Positions 1 through 10,600 are shown, counted from the stretch's first letter. The stretch is 64,000 bases of DNA from MGIIb-O1 sp002457595 (GCA_045568115.1 JBJLBO010000001.1:620001-684000); one strand, 5' to 3'. Program-made: numbers and translations. Notes: generated by a model from the letters alone, not told the origin.

Positions 1-50
1 AAATTCATAATCTCTAATTGGTGGGTTGTAAATTACCATATTTCATCACC

Positions 51-2393
51 TCAATTTCTCAATGGTTTCCCCGTCTGAACCATATGTTCCATTCTTGCTA
101 AAGTAGCCTCGTTTCGAGATAGTTTGGATATCGCTGCAAGTTCCATAGCAAGAATGTCATCTTCACTTAATTCATCAAGCATATCAGTGTCCCCGCCAGT
201 CAAAATATTGGCAAGTTCACCAGTCACAATGACGTCATGAGGAGTTGCTTGACCAGAGCGCGAAAGGTCGGATACTGCCATATCTAAGGCGGCTCGACCT
301 GTTGCGCCAGGCAGATGATATGTGTGTGGCTCTGGTGGTGTGTAATCATCGGCTAATTCTAGCACTCTAGCTTTGGCATCTGCAAGGAGAAGGTCGCGAT
401 TCATCGAGACTCTGTCGTCTGGCCGCAAAAATCCCATCCTGCGGGCTTGTTCGGCTGACTTTGCAATCTGGGCAGTTCCAATCATCTCGAATGCTTTCAT
501 CACAGCGCCCATAGGTCCATTTGGAGCGATTCCGAATGCAGAAAGTCGTGCTAACATCTCCTTACATCCGCCCCATCCAGGCACTATTCCAACTCCAACC
601 TCAACGAGGCCAACATAAGATTCAGAATGTGCTTGAACTGCATCACAATGGAGTAATACTTCTGCTCCTCCACCTACACAAACTCCGGTTGATGCCGCCA
701 CTACTGGAACTTCGGCATATTTCAGTGCCTGATAGGCCTCTTGGCCAAGGGCAATGAAATCCTCTACATCCTTCCATGCGGCTAGATTTGCTCCGAAAAG
801 CGCGAGGCCTAGATTTGCGCCAGCACAGAAATTGTTAGAATCATTAGCAATTAGAATTCCTTTCCAATCACCATACTCTGCCATATCGACTGCGGTAAGG
901 AGTATTTCCATACTTAGTGGGTCCATAGCATTCATCTTCGAGTGATACTCGACTAGTAGTACTTCATCTCCAGCATCCCAAATGCTGGCAGATGCATTAC
1001 GTTGGATTGGTTTTCCGCGTCTCTTGAGATCTGCAACAGTCAGCGTCTCTGGTGGGCGACTAACCTGTACCATCTCACCACTAGGGCTTAATCGGTGGAT
1101 TTCTCCATCTTCAATTGAATAGAATGAACCCTTATCTGCGCCAATCTGAAGGAATTCTGGCACAGACCTTCCAAGCGTTTGTAGACGTTTTACAACTTCT
1201 GCAGCACCAATACTGTCAATCATTTCAAAAGGACCTTTCTTCCAATTGTAACCAACTTTCATAGCTCCGTCAATAGCATAGATGTCATCTGTGACTTCAG
1301 GTACAAGATATGCTGCATAAGATAGAGTATCAAGAAGAACTTCGGCAACGAATGCCGAACCCTCATCATCATGATCAAGCATTCGAGTAATGCCCTGCTT
1401 GGCCATTTTTGCTGAGGCAAAAGCAGCCTTCCTATTCGCAGTTGCATACTCACCTGTAATGAGATTGCGGGCCTCTTTGATTTTGGCACCACCTTCTCGA
1501 TTCAACTTGTAGAATCCTCCTTTGCCCTTACGACCAGTATAGCCGTCTGCAAGCATGTCACGGACAATTTGGTCGCCAGCCCCTGCAATCTGATGAAATG
1601 GGTCATCGGATTGCAAGTGAGTTAGCATACTAGACATGACATGTGGTATCAGGTCGATACCAACTAAATCCATCAGACCGAATACAGCAGTTTTGGGCAA
1701 GCCGATTGGTCGGCCGAGCATTGCATCAGCCTGCTCGACTGTGAGGCCGTGATCGAGGGTTGCTTTGATTGAGCGCTGAATGAAATATACGCCTAGTCGA
1801 TTTCCAATAAATCCGGGAGTGTCGTTACAATGTGTTACGCGCTTACCCAATTGAACTAATGCGAATTCGGAAAATTGAGAAACGACGGATTCATCTACAT
1901 CGTCACCAGATACTACCTCAAGGAGTGGAAGATATCTGGGTGGATTGAAAAAATGAGTGATTAGGAAACGTGAGGCTAAGTCCGAATCCATACCTTCAAT
2001 CAAGGCAGAGCGAGGAAGGGTGGATGTGTTGGATGAAAGTATAGTCTTAGAACCGATATGTTCGGCAAGTTTTTGATAGAGACTTTGCTTAATTTCGAGA
2101 TTTTCGATTATGACTTCAACTACCCAATCATAATCTTTCAAAAGAGGTAAGTCATCATCGATATTACCGGCTGTAATACGCTTTGCAAATGATTTGTGCA
2201 TCAACATCTCTGGATTTGATTTGAACATCTTCTTGATGGCTCCAGCGGCTAGGACATTTCGATCTGAAGCGCCATCTGGAACTATGTCAAGCAGTAAAAC
2301 ATCACAGCCGGCATTAGCACAGTGAGCTGCAATTCCAGCCCCCATCACACCGCTACCAATTACAGCAACGCGTTCAATTGTATTTTCTGTCAT
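51..2393 (-). CDS. Bifunctional 3-hydroxyacyl-CoA dehydrogenase / enoyl-CoA hydratase
   Basis: Catalyses hydration of 2-enoyl-CoA and NAD-dependent oxidation of the 3-hydroxyacyl-CoA in beta-oxidation. The 780-residue protein starts with a Rossmann domain (GSGVMGAG at 13-20), has the dehydrogenase signature HFFNPP at 147-152, two C-terminal 3HCDH lobes (about 190-430), and a crotonase domain at about 465-680 with the oxyanion-hole segment NNFCAGANL (520-528), GGGAE (574-578) and a candidate catalytic Glu in LVEVG near 598. The domain order, dehydrogenase first, is the reverse of Escherichia coli FadB. It lies 9 bases downstream of a thiolase on the same strand, so the two probably form an operon. 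The start is the ATG preceded by GAGGTGG. Function is firm at family level; chain-length preference cannot be read from the sequence. Confidence 0.9.
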   Translation of the reverse strand: MTENTIERVAVIGSGVMGAGIAAHCANAGCDVLLLDIVPDGASDRNVLAAGAIKKMFKSNPEMLMHKSFAKRITAGNIDDDLPLLKDYDWVVEVIIENLEIKQSLYQKLAEHIGSKTILSSNTSTLPRSALIEGMDSDLASRFLITHFFNPPRYLPLLEVVSGDDVDESVVSQFSEFALVQLGKRVTHCNDTPGFIGNRLGVYFIQRSIKATLDHGLTVEQADAMLGRPIGLPKTAVFGLMDLVGIDLIPHVMSSMLTHLQSDDPFHQIAGAGDQIVRDMLADGYTGRKGKGGFYKLNREGGAKIKEARNLITGEYATANRKAAFASAKMAKQGITRMLDHDDEGSAFVAEVLLDTLSYAAYLVPEVTDDIYAIDGAMKVGYNWKKGPFEMIDSIGAAEVVKRLQTLGRSVPEFLQIGADKGSFYSIEDGEIHRLSPSGEMVQVSRPPETLTVADLKRRGKPIQRNASASIWDAGDEVLLVEYHSKMNAMDPLSMEILLTAVDMAEYGDWKGILIANDSNNFCAGANLGLALFGANLAAWKDVEDFIALGQEAYQALKYAEVPVVAASTGVCVGGGAEVLLHCDAVQAHSESYVGLVEVGVGIVPGWGGCKEMLARLSAFGIAPNGPMGAVMKAFEMIGTAQIAKSAEQARRMGFLRPDDRVSMNRDLLLADAKARVLELADDYTPPEPHTYHLPGATGRAALDMAVSDLSRSGQATPHDVIVTGELANILTGGDTDMLDELSEDDILAMELAAISKLSRNEATLARMEHMVQTGKPLRN

Positions 2394-2402
2394 AGTGCCA
2401 CC

Positions 2403-3536
2403 TCACTCATATTTCTGTAGAACTGTGGCAATTCCTTGCCCGCCTCCAACGCACATGGTAGCGAGAGCATGCTTGGCCCCGCTGCGCTGAAGAAGAGAGA
2501 CCGCCTTTCCGGTTATTCGAGCACCGCTAGCACCTAATGGGTGACCTAATGCAATGGCTCCGCCATCGATATTGACCTTGGATGTATCAAGTCCTAATTC
2601 CTCAATTACTGCAAGAGACTGGGCGGCAAAAGCCTCATTCAGTTCAATTACATCCATGTCATTGAGAGTTAGTCCTGCGCGTTCTAGAGCCTTCTTTGTA
2701 GCTTCCACCGGACCTATTCCCATAATCTCAGGAGCGCATCCCGAGACTGCTGTAGATAGGATGCGGGCAAGTGGTTTCAGGCCGTGCGCCTTAGCAAAAT
2801 CTTCCGTGCAAACTAGAACGAAGGCCGCACCATCTGTGAGAGGTGAAGAAGTACCTGCTGTGACGGTGCCTTTCGCGTCGAAAGCAGGACGCAGTCCTGC
2901 TAGAGTCTCGGCACTTGTGGCTGGACGAATGCATCCATCAGTATCTACAACACCACCCTTGGTTTCGATTGGAATAATCTCCTCAGAGAAGTTGCCTGCT
3001 TCTCTCGCTCCTGTTGCGCGTGAATGACTCTCAACCGCAAATGCTTCCTGGGTTGGACGGTCGATTCCATATTTTACTGCCAAATTCTCGGCTGTAACTC
3101 CCATCGATGTGAATGCCTCTGGAGCATCATTACTGAGTTTGGGATTAGGCATTGGATTGAAGCCTGTCATTGGAATTCTAGACATTGATTCAATCCCTCC
3201 TGCAATGAAAGCATCTCCGGACCCCATCGCAACACGCCCAGCAGCATCGTGAATCGCTTGCATACTAGAGCCACAGAACCGATTGATAGTAACTCCTGGA
3301 ACGGATTCGGGTAAATTGGTTAGGAAAGTAATCATCCTTGCTAAATTGAAGCCTTGCTCCCCCTCTGGGAAGGCTGTTCCAACAATTAGATCTTCAATTA
3401 ATTCAGGATCTAAATCCAATTTTTGGAGTAGCCCGTCAACAACAGTAGCTGCTATGTCATCAGGGCGTGTTCTGGCGAGAGAGCCTTTTCGGGCGGGCGT
3501 GAAGGGCGAGCGAGCGTATCCTGCGATTACCGTCAT
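2403..3536 (-). CDS. Acetyl-CoA acyltransferase (thiolase)
   Basis: Performs the thiolytic step of beta-oxidation, or the reverse Claisen condensation. The sequence carries the complete thiolase set: nucleophilic Cys in NRFCGSSM (about residue 85), NEAFAAQ, the His motif GGAIALGHPLGASGAR, and the C-terminal Cys in CVGGGQG. At 377 residues it has the normal family length. An in-frame start five codons further upstream (3551) exists, but the family begins at MTVIAGYARSPF, so the ATG at 3536 is preferred. A TATA-like element about 25 bases upstream of that ATG suggests a leaderless transcript. The downstream dehydrogenase/hydratase is 9 bases away, which makes fatty-acid degradation more likely than synthesis. 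Confidence 0.9.
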   Translation of the reverse strand: MTVIAGYARSPFTPARKGSLARTRPDDIAATVVDGLLQKLDLDPELIEDLIVGTAFPEGEQGFNLARMITFLTNLPESVPGVTINRFCGSSMQAIHDAAGRVAMGSGDAFIAGGIESMSRIPMTGFNPMPNPKLSNDAPEAFTSMGVTAENLAVKYGIDRPTQEAFAVESHSRATGAREAGNFSEEIIPIETKGGVVDTDGCIRPATSAETLAGLRPAFDAKGTVTAGTSSPLTDGAAFVLVCTEDFAKAHGLKPLARILSTAVSGCAPEIMGIGPVEATKKALERAGLTLNDMDVIELNEAFAAQSLAVIEELGLDTSKVNIDGGAIALGHPLGASGARITGKAVSLLQRSGAKHALATMCVGGGQGIATVLQKYE

Positions 3537-3559
3537 ACAGTAAACCAACACTCAGTGCA

Positions 3560-3568
3560 ATAATTAAA
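3560..3568 (-). promoter_or_regulatory. TATA-like box of the thiolase-hydratase operon
   Basis: On the minus strand the bases read TTTAATTAT. The element is centred about 28 bases upstream of the thiolase ATG at 3536, so transcription would begin at or within a few bases of the start codon. This is a leaderless arrangement, common in archaea. Assignment is by eye only. Confidence 0.4.
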
Positions 3569-3670
3569 CCGTAGGGTGAAAAAATGCACAACTGCTTCCA
3601 TTTTATGCAATTAGTGCTTCAAATTACACCGCCGCTATGACCCGTTTTCACAAAAAAAGGAAGAAATTAG

Positions 3671-4333
3671 TTAATTTTCCCTTTTCCACACAGAACGATA
3701 CCTGACAACCTCTGGTTCATCGTGAGAAAGATTACCTTTGACAAAGTCAATTTGATTCAAATCCGAACCTATTGAGTCAATGAACTGTCGAGTAAGTGGC
3801 CAAGGTGGGCCTTCAAACTCCTCCTCATTTTCATTTAATCGGCCAATGCAAACTAGATGGCCGGTTGGTGCAAGCAGCGGGGCCAGATTAGGCACGGCGA
3901 GAATACGAAGTGATTCTGGTATTGCCTGAAGAATATGAACTTCAACAACTAGGTCAAATGATCCCTTCCAGTGTTCGGGTAGTGAAAGAAGATCTGCAGT
4001 TTGCCAATCAATATCCTCTGTTGGATGATTTTCTTTGGCCCACTGTACAGCAGAAGAGGAGATGTCGAATGCTGTCACTTCCCAACCCTGCCGTGATAGA
4101 TATGCTGCGTCTTCTCCAAGTCCACAACCGACAACTAAAGCTCGTCCTCGAGATTTAATATCAAAACTCCATTCAACAAGGAAACGGTGTGGTGCACCAT
4201 CTGACCAAGGAATCCAATATTCATCCCCGTTGGCTGTTGCATAAAGGGTCTCAAACCAAGATAAGGAGTCATCATCGGCTTGGTCTCTGATTCGCAGAGT
4301 GTTCTCCCTAACCTCATCCATGAGGTTTGACAT
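3671..4333 (-). CDS. Class I SAM-dependent methyltransferase
   Basis: The 220-residue protein has a classic Rossmann methyltransferase core: motif I in VVGCGLGEDAAYL, the acidic motif II in VTAFDISSSAV, and a motif IV-like segment FDLVVEVHILQ. The charged N-terminal 60 residues contain LSWFETLYATANGDEYWIPW, and the layout recalls TPMT/TehB-like small-molecule methyltransferases. The substrate cannot be told. It sits between the thiolase promoter region and a DEAD-box helicase, with no obvious metabolic link to either. Starts at ATG 4333; no strong ribosome binding site is seen. Confidence 0.75.
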   Translation of the reverse strand: MSNLMDEVRENTLRIRDQADDDSLSWFETLYATANGDEYWIPWSDGAPHRFLVEWSFDIKSRGRALVVGCGLGEDAAYLSRQGWEVTAFDISSSAVQWAKENHPTEDIDWQTADLLSLPEHWKGSFDLVVEVHILQAIPESLRILAVPNLAPLLAPTGHLVCIGRLNENEEEFEGPPWPLTRQFIDSIGSDLNQIDFVKGNLSHDEPEVVRYRSVWKREN

Positions 4334-4362
4334 TACATGTGAGATATTAGCGCATCTACTAT

Positions 4363-5733
4363 TCAGTAACGAGTTCGACGCTTGCGTTGTCGACGATTTC
4401 GATTATTACCGGAGCGGCCACTATTGCGTTTGCCACCCGACTTGCCTTTCGAGTTCCCTCTAGAATGGTTACCTTTGGATTTGCCTTTCGAATGCCCAAA
4501 GAACGGTTGACCTTTTGAATTATCATTTCGCACCTGTCGTTGCCCCCGACCCTGATTTTGCTGCTTCTTTGGGGCCTTATTGCCCTTACGCGATTTGGCC
4601 TTCTCGGAATGGAATGGGTGATCTGTATCTACATGGATACCTTGACGAATTATTTTCTCAATACGACGTAGATATTCGCCTTCATTCTCGTCGCAGAAGG
4701 CAATCGCGATGCCTCCCTGTCCTGCACGTCCCGTACGTCCAATACGGTGCACATAGACCTCAGGTTCGTTGGGTAAATCCAAATTAATGACATGACTGAT
4801 GTCTGATACATCTATTCCACGACTAGCCACATCTGTGGCGACTAGAACCTTTAGGGTGCCTTTGCGGAATTGGGCAAGAGCTTTCTCACGTGCGCCTTGA
4901 CTCTTGTTTCCATGAATAGCAAGGGCCTTGATTCCGTCTTGTCCAAGTTGCTTAACAATTCGATTGCAACCATGTTTGGTGCGACTGAAAACGAGTACCT
5001 TCTCGGGGTTTTCCTCCTTGATAATATGAGTCAAAAGTCCTCTTTTATCACTCTTCATAACGAACATCAATGATTGTTTGATTGCCTCGACTGTAGTTGA
5101 TTCGGGTGTGATTGATACACTTACTGGATTATGGAGCATGTCACGAGATAATTCAACGATTGAGTGTGGCATAGTGGCACTAAACAACAGACTTTGACGA
5201 TTTTCTGGAATCTGTGCGAGAATCTTTCGGATGTCTCGGATGAAACCCATATCAAGCATACGGTCTGCTTCATCGAGAACTAGAAATTGCACATGAGACA
5301 AGTCGACGTGTCCTTGTGAAATGAGATCGAGTAACCGACCAGGGGTGGCAACTAGAATATCGACACCTCGACGCAAAATCTTCACCTGAGGTTTTTGTGA
5401 TACACCACCGAACATAACCATAGAATGGATGTCAAGGTGTTGAGCATATTGCTGGATATTGTCATGAATCTGAGCTGCCAATTCACGTGTTGGGCATAGC
5501 ATCAGAGTACGGATACGACGTGGGCTGGACCAAGGGTCATTAGCCATGGCATCGAGAATGGGTAGTGAAAAGGCTGCGGTCTTTCCTGTGCCTGTCTGAG
5601 CACAACCGAGCATGTCGTGTCCTTCAATAAGAGAGGGGATGGCCTCAGCCTGAATTGGAGTTGGGGTGACATAACCAATTTTGTCGAGCGCGTCCAACAA
5701 GGGTTGGCATAGGTTCAGAGAAGCAAAATCCAT
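4363..5733 (-). CDS. DEAD-box ATP-dependent RNA helicase (RhlE-like)
   Basis: Unwinds RNA duplexes using ATP, probably in ribosome assembly or RNA turnover. Domain 1 shows the Q motif (TPTPIQAEAIP), Walker A AQTGTGKT, PTRELA, DEAD in VLDEADRML, and SAT; domain 2 shows VFSRTK, TDVASRGID and HRIGRTGRAG. After about residue 370 comes a low-complexity tail rich in Lys, Gly, Asn, Arg and Gln, typical of RhlE/CsdA-type helicases and likely an RNA-binding extension. At 456 residues it has the usual length of this group. Only 9 bases separate it from isocitrate dehydrogenase upstream, so the two may be co-transcribed. Confidence 0.92.
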   Translation of the reverse strand: MDFASLNLCQPLLDALDKIGYVTPTPIQAEAIPSLIEGHDMLGCAQTGTGKTAAFSLPILDAMANDPWSSPRRIRTLMLCPTRELAAQIHDNIQQYAQHLDIHSMVMFGGVSQKPQVKILRRGVDILVATPGRLLDLISQGHVDLSHVQFLVLDEADRMLDMGFIRDIRKILAQIPENRQSLLFSATMPHSIVELSRDMLHNPVSVSITPESTTVEAIKQSLMFVMKSDKRGLLTHIIKEENPEKVLVFSRTKHGCNRIVKQLGQDGIKALAIHGNKSQGAREKALAQFRKGTLKVLVATDVASRGIDVSDISHVINLDLPNEPEVYVHRIGRTGRAGQGGIAIAFCDENEGEYLRRIEKIIRQGIHVDTDHPFHSEKAKSRKGNKAPKKQQNQGRGQRQVRNDNSKGQPFFGHSKGKSKGNHSRGNSKGKSGGKRNSGRSGNNRNRRQRKRRTRY

Positions 5734-5742
5734 CTAAATCAC

Positions 5743-6972
5743 TTACATATGTGTGATAATAGCAGCACCGAACTCACTACACTTGAGTAAGGTGGCATCA
5801 TCCATTTGACGCTCAAAGTCATAGGTTACCGTCTTTGCAGAAATCGCTCCTTCCATGCCCTTGACGATTAGATCTGCGGCCTCGAGCCAGCCCATATGAC
5901 GTAGCATCATCTCTGCCGAGAGAATTAGGCTGCCTGGGTTTACCTTGTCCTGTCCTGTGTACTTAGGAGCGGTTCCATGTGTTGCTTCAAAAATCGCAAT
6001 TCCAGTATCGTAGTTGATATTAGCACCCGGTGCTATGCCAATACCACCCACTTGAGCGGCAAGTGCATCTGAGATGTAATCTCCATTGAGATTCATTGTT
6101 GTCAGTACTCCATACTCACGCGGGCGTGTGAGGACTTGCTGAAGCATCGCATCTGCAATGACATCTTTGATGGTAATTGTAGTGCCAGTATTTGGATTGG
6201 TTAAGGTACACCAAGGCCCTCCGTCTAGCAACTCTGCTCCAAATTCATCTTGAGCTAATTGATAGCCCCAGTCGCGGAATCCGCCTTCTGTGAACTTCAT
6301 GATGTTGCCCTTGTGAACCAAAGTCACGCTATCCTTGTCATTGTCAATAGCATACTGAATAGCCGCTCGAACAATGCGTGCTGTTCCTTCACTAGAGATT
6401 GGTTTGATTCCTATTCCACTAGTATCAGGAAATCGAATCTTGGAAACACCCATTTCATTTTGAAGGAAATCTATGACCTTGCGAACCTCAGGGCTACCCG
6501 ATTCCCACTCAATTCCCGCATAGACATCCTCGCTGTTCTCACGGAAAATAATCATGTCAACGGCACCCGGATCTTTCACTGGACTTGGGGTGCCAGAATA
6601 CCAGCGTACTGGCCGTACACAGGCGAATAGGTCGAGTTGTTGACGGAGTGCAACATTGAGTGATCTAATCCCTCCTCCAACAGGAGTTGTCAAAGGGCCC
6701 TTGATTGATACAAGGCCGGTTCGCATTGCATCTAGAGTCTCACTAGGAAGCCATTCGCCGGTTGCGTCAAAGGCTTTCTGACCGGCTAGCACCTCACTCC
6801 AATGAATACTCCGACTGTTTCCGTATGCGCGATTCACTGCAGCATCGACTACTTTCATCATTACAGGAGTTATGTCGATGCCGATTCCATCGCCTTCGAT
6901 GTAATGGATTATGGGGTGGGATGGGACGTTTAGGCATCCTTCCCGCATCGTAATTGCCGCGCCTCCACTCAT
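5743..6972 (-). CDS. icd: Isocitrate dehydrogenase (NADP-dependent type)
   Basis: Oxidatively decarboxylates isocitrate to 2-oxoglutarate in the TCA cycle. The sequence tracks the Escherichia coli enzyme almost end to end: YIEGDGIG near the start, KGPLTTPVGGGIRSLNVALRQ with the substrate-binding Ser, IFRENSEDVYAGIEW, TLVHKGNIMKFTEG, MNLNGDYISDA, and ATHGTAPKYTGQDKVNPGS. Coding sequence upstream extends to 7062, but that would add 30 unconserved residues and cross into the region ahead of the divergent OsmC-like gene, so the ATG at 6972 is preferred (ATG 6948 is also possible). Cofactor choice is inferred from similarity to the E. coli enzyme. The bacterial character suggests old transfer. Confidence 0.92.
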   Translation of the reverse strand: MSGGAAITMREGCLNVPSHPIIHYIEGDGIGIDITPVMMKVVDAAVNRAYGNSRSIHWSEVLAGQKAFDATGEWLPSETLDAMRTGLVSIKGPLTTPVGGGIRSLNVALRQQLDLFACVRPVRWYSGTPSPVKDPGAVDMIIFRENSEDVYAGIEWESGSPEVRKVIDFLQNEMGVSKIRFPDTSGIGIKPISSEGTARIVRAAIQYAIDNDKDSVTLVHKGNIMKFTEGGFRDWGYQLAQDEFGAELLDGGPWCTLTNPNTGTTITIKDVIADAMLQQVLTRPREYGVLTTMNLNGDYISDALAAQVGGIGIAPGANINYDTGIAIFEATHGTAPKYTGQDKVNPGSLILSAEMMLRHMGWLEAADLIVKGMEGAISAKTVTYDFERQMDDATLLKCSEFGAAIITHM

Positions 6973-7045
6973 GTCTCTCAGACTGGCGGCTGGCCCGACA
7001 TTGATGAAGCCAACCCTTGAAGAGACCCCACTACTTGGAAGGGAT

Positions 7046-7438
7046 ATGAAGGGGGAAGTCACTTGGACGGGGGCTGGTGGTTACGTCGGAACAACTGGTG
7101 GAGGTAAGAGTTTCAACATATATGGCAAGGATTCGCCAAGTCCTACTGAAATGCTCATTCACGCTCATGCCGCCTGTTCACTAATCGATGTGGTCGGCGG
7201 CTTGAAAGAAAGAATGGATGATGTTGAATTTGCTACTATTGAGATAGAAGTAGAAATGGCTGATGATTATCCTAAAGTCATTACATCAATTCATATGAAA
7301 TATATCATAAAAGGAGATGTTCCTGAATTGTTAGTTCGACGATTGATTGAAGGTAGTCACGAAAAATATTGTAGAGTTGGGATAATGATTACTCGGTCTG
7401 GAGCATCTCTGGATTGGGAATTAGAAATGCTATCTTAA
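7046..7438 (+). CDS. OsmC-family protein
   Basis: The 130-residue protein begins MKGEVTWTGAGGY, and contains SPTEMLIHAHAACSLIDVV, the OsmC helix that carries the first redox Cys, and the second Cys in HEKYCRVG. Both thiols of the OsmC/YhfA fold are therefore present, which supports a thiol-based peroxidase or detoxification role. The reading frame is open upstream to 6911, but that region overlaps the divergent isocitrate dehydrogenase and is not conserved-looking, so the ATG at 7046 is chosen. Substrate is unknown. Confidence 0.8.
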   Translation: MKGEVTWTGAGGYVGTTGGGKSFNIYGKDSPSPTEMLIHAHAACSLIDVVGGLKERMDDVEFATIEIEVEMADDYPKVITSIHMKYIIKGDVPELLVRRLIEGSHEKYCRVGIMITRSGASLDWELEMLS

Positions 7439-7494
7439 TCTGGGAAAAAATATCATTAGAGCAAATCCTGATATGTTAGTTTCTCAAAGCAAAT

Positions 7495-7509
7495 CCTCCT
7501 CTAAGGAGG
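7495..7509 (+). promoter_or_regulatory. Perfect 6-bp inverted repeat upstream of nrdJ
   Basis: CCTCCT and AGGAGG face each other across a 3-base loop. The right arm is a perfect Shine-Dalgarno core lying directly against an in-frame GTG at 7510, and the hairpin would pair it. The spacing is too short for efficient initiation at that GTG, so the element may be leader structure rather than the functional ribosome binding site. Confidence 0.35.
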
Positions 7510-7611
7510 GTGAGTTATACTGAATCATTAAACACCCTCTCTGAGCACAACCAAACCCTTCGCGCAAGGGAAGCTTCAGAATTGAGCCGGGGAATTATAG
7601 GAGAGGGGGTT

Positions 7612-10600
7612 ATGCAGACGAGATCAGAAGAAGAATCCATAGAAGAAATTGGAGAGGCTGAGAAAGGTCTCGTCATTGAACGTAGATTCACAACTGCAGG
7701 GTCAGACCCTTTCGAACAATTCGATTGGATTGAGATGAGTGTAGAAATCCGAAATCCCGACGGGAGTCTTGCTCATGAAATCCAAGGAGTGCAACTTCCA
7801 TCTGGTTTTGCTGGCGTTCCTGGTAAGATTTGTGCTCAAAAATATTTGAGGAAAGCAGGTGTTCCTGCTGCTCTACGTAAGGTGCCGGAAGATGGCGTTC
7901 CTGTATGGCTCCAGAAGAGTGAGCCTGATCACGAGAAACTTCAGAGGCTTGATGCCGAAAGTAGATTCGTTGGTGAAAGTAATGGACGGGAATTATTTCG
8001 CCGCCTTGCTGGAACTTGGACATACTGGGGTTACAAACATGGATACTTCGCTAGTGAGGCTGATACACGGGCATTCTATGATGAGATGTGTTATCTAATT
8101 GCAAGTCAGCGCTCTGCTCCAAATAGTCCTCAATGGTTCAATACTGGATTGAATTGGGCTTATGGAATCGAAGGCCCTGCTCAAGGACACCACTACGTTG
8201 ACCCACTAACTGGAGAAGTGAAATTATCAGAGGACGCTTACACACATCCTCAACCTCACGCTTGCTTTATCCAATCTGTAAGCGACTCACTTGTGGGTGG
8301 GAATGAATCAATCATGGGGCTTTGGAATAGAGAGGCTTTGTTGTTCAAGTACGGTTCAGGAACCGGATCAAACTTCTCAAGGATTCGAGGAGCCGGGGAA
8401 CCACTCTCAGGAGGGGGGACTTCCAGTGGTTTGCTTTCCTTCCTAAAGATTGGTGACCGAGCGGCTGGAGCGATAAAATCCGGAGGCACCACTCGTCGGG
8501 CTGCAAAGATGGTCACTCTAGATTTGGACCACCCCGACATCGAAGAATACATTGATTGGAAGCTTACTGAAGAAGAAAAAGTTTCAGCTCTCGTCATAGG
8601 TTCTAATATTCTACAAAAGCATTCAGATGCAATAATGGAAGCCATTTGGTCTTTTGATGAAGATGATGGAAGACTCGACCCTGCTACAAATGGTTCTTTG
8701 AAGATGGCTATGGTGAAGGCTGTTCGTGACAGTATACCTCAACCTCATATCAAACGAATTCTTGATCTTGCAGGTCAAGGTTGGAAGGGGTTAGAGTTTG
8801 AAGTATTAGATACTGATTGGCAAGGAGAAGGATATGCTACTGTGTCCGGCCAGAATAGTAACAATTCTGTTCGCGTACCAAATTCATTCATGAATGCCTT
8901 GAGAGATAATGGTGAATGGAATCTGTATTTCAGAACCGAACTGGATAAGGCAGCAAATGCGGGTAGAGATCCTGTCCCAAGCCGCTCAATGCCCGCCGCA
9001 GATTTGTGGAATAAGATTGCATATACTGCTTGGGCATGTGCAGATCCAGGAGTTCAATTTGATACGACCATTAACGAATGGCACACATGCCCAGAAGGTG
9101 GTCGAATCAATGGATCAAATCCATGTAGCGAATACATGTTCCTCGACGATACTGCTTGTAACCTAGCAAGTATCAACCTACTACATTACTATGACAAATC
9201 CACTCAAACATTCAATGTAGATGATTTTCGACACTCCGTCAGACTCTGGACTACAACACTTGAAATTAGCGTACTGATGGCTCAATTCCCGTCCTCGGAG
9301 ATTGCTCGAAAATCCTACGAATACAGAACTCTCGGTCTTGGATTCTGCAATCTTGGTTCAATGCTAATGCATATGGGAATTCCTTATGATGATGAACGAG
9401 GTTATGCAATATGTGGCGCAGTTACTTCAATAATGTGTGGAGAATCTTATGCCACAAGTGCAGAAATGGCATCTATTCTCGGAACCTTTCCTGACTATGA
9501 GTCAAACTCCGAGCATATGTTACGAGTGATGAGAAATCATCGGCGAGCAGCATATGATGCCCCCGCTGAGGAGTACGAAGGACTGAGCGTTGCCCCTATG
9601 GGTATCAATTCTAAGAAGTGTCCAAAGGATCTTCTTGAGGCTGCACGAAATTCCTGGGATCGAGCGTTGCGAGAAGGCGAAGAGCATGGATTCCGAAATG
9701 CCCAAACAACTGTTATTGCGCCAACCGGCACTATTGGCCTAGTCATGGGAGCCGATACAACTGGAGTTGAGCCTCAATTCTCATTAGTGCAGTACAAGCA
9801 ACTGGCCGGAGGAGGTTCGCTAAGAATTATCAATCATGGAGTGCCAAATGCCCTCACTAGACTTGGTTATTCAGCAAAGCAGACTGAAGCAATTCAAGAA
9901 TATATAATGGGTACTGCTTCACTGAAAAATTGCCCAACAGTTTCTTCTATGGCTTTGAAAGAGAATGGGTTCGATAAGGCAACCATAAAGAAAATAGAGA
10001 GTAGTTTCCCTGATGTTTTCGATATTCGGTCGGCTTTCGCTCCATCTATTCTCGGACAAGATTTCTGTGCCGAATCTCTAGGAATGTCTGAAGTACAGTA
10101 CAATGATGCCTTCTTTGACGTCCTTGACCATCTTGGATTCACCGCTTCACAAATTGACGATGCGAATGACCATGTCTTTGGATATGGAACGATTGAAGGT
10201 GCACCAGGGCTCAAAGATGAACATTTGGCAGTCTTTGATTGTGCGACACCTTGTGGTAAATACGGAAAGAGATCAATCCAATGGAAGGCACACGTGCTAA
10301 TGATGGCTGCAGCTCAGCCATTCATTTCGGGAGCAATTTCAAAGACAATAAATATGCCAGCAGATGCGACTATTGATGATATTCGCAAGGCATATGAATT
10401 GAGTCATGAAACAATGAACAAAGCATGTGCGGTCTACCGAGATGGCTCCAAATTATCTCAACCACTGATGAATCAACTAGTAGATGCTAGTACGTTGACA
10501 GATGAGGAAGATGATGAAGCCGTAACTGTTGTTCACAAAATGGTAGAAGAGACTGCTCAAGCTCTACCTGTTCCTGCACCAGCAGCGCAAGTTCTAGCAG

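Noticed and set aside
7510..7611. GTG at 7510 as start of nrdJ
   Set aside because: The AGGAGG abuts the GTG with no spacer and lies in a hairpin; the ATG at 7612 has GGAGAGGGGG at proper distance and matches the family start better. Kept only as an alternative.
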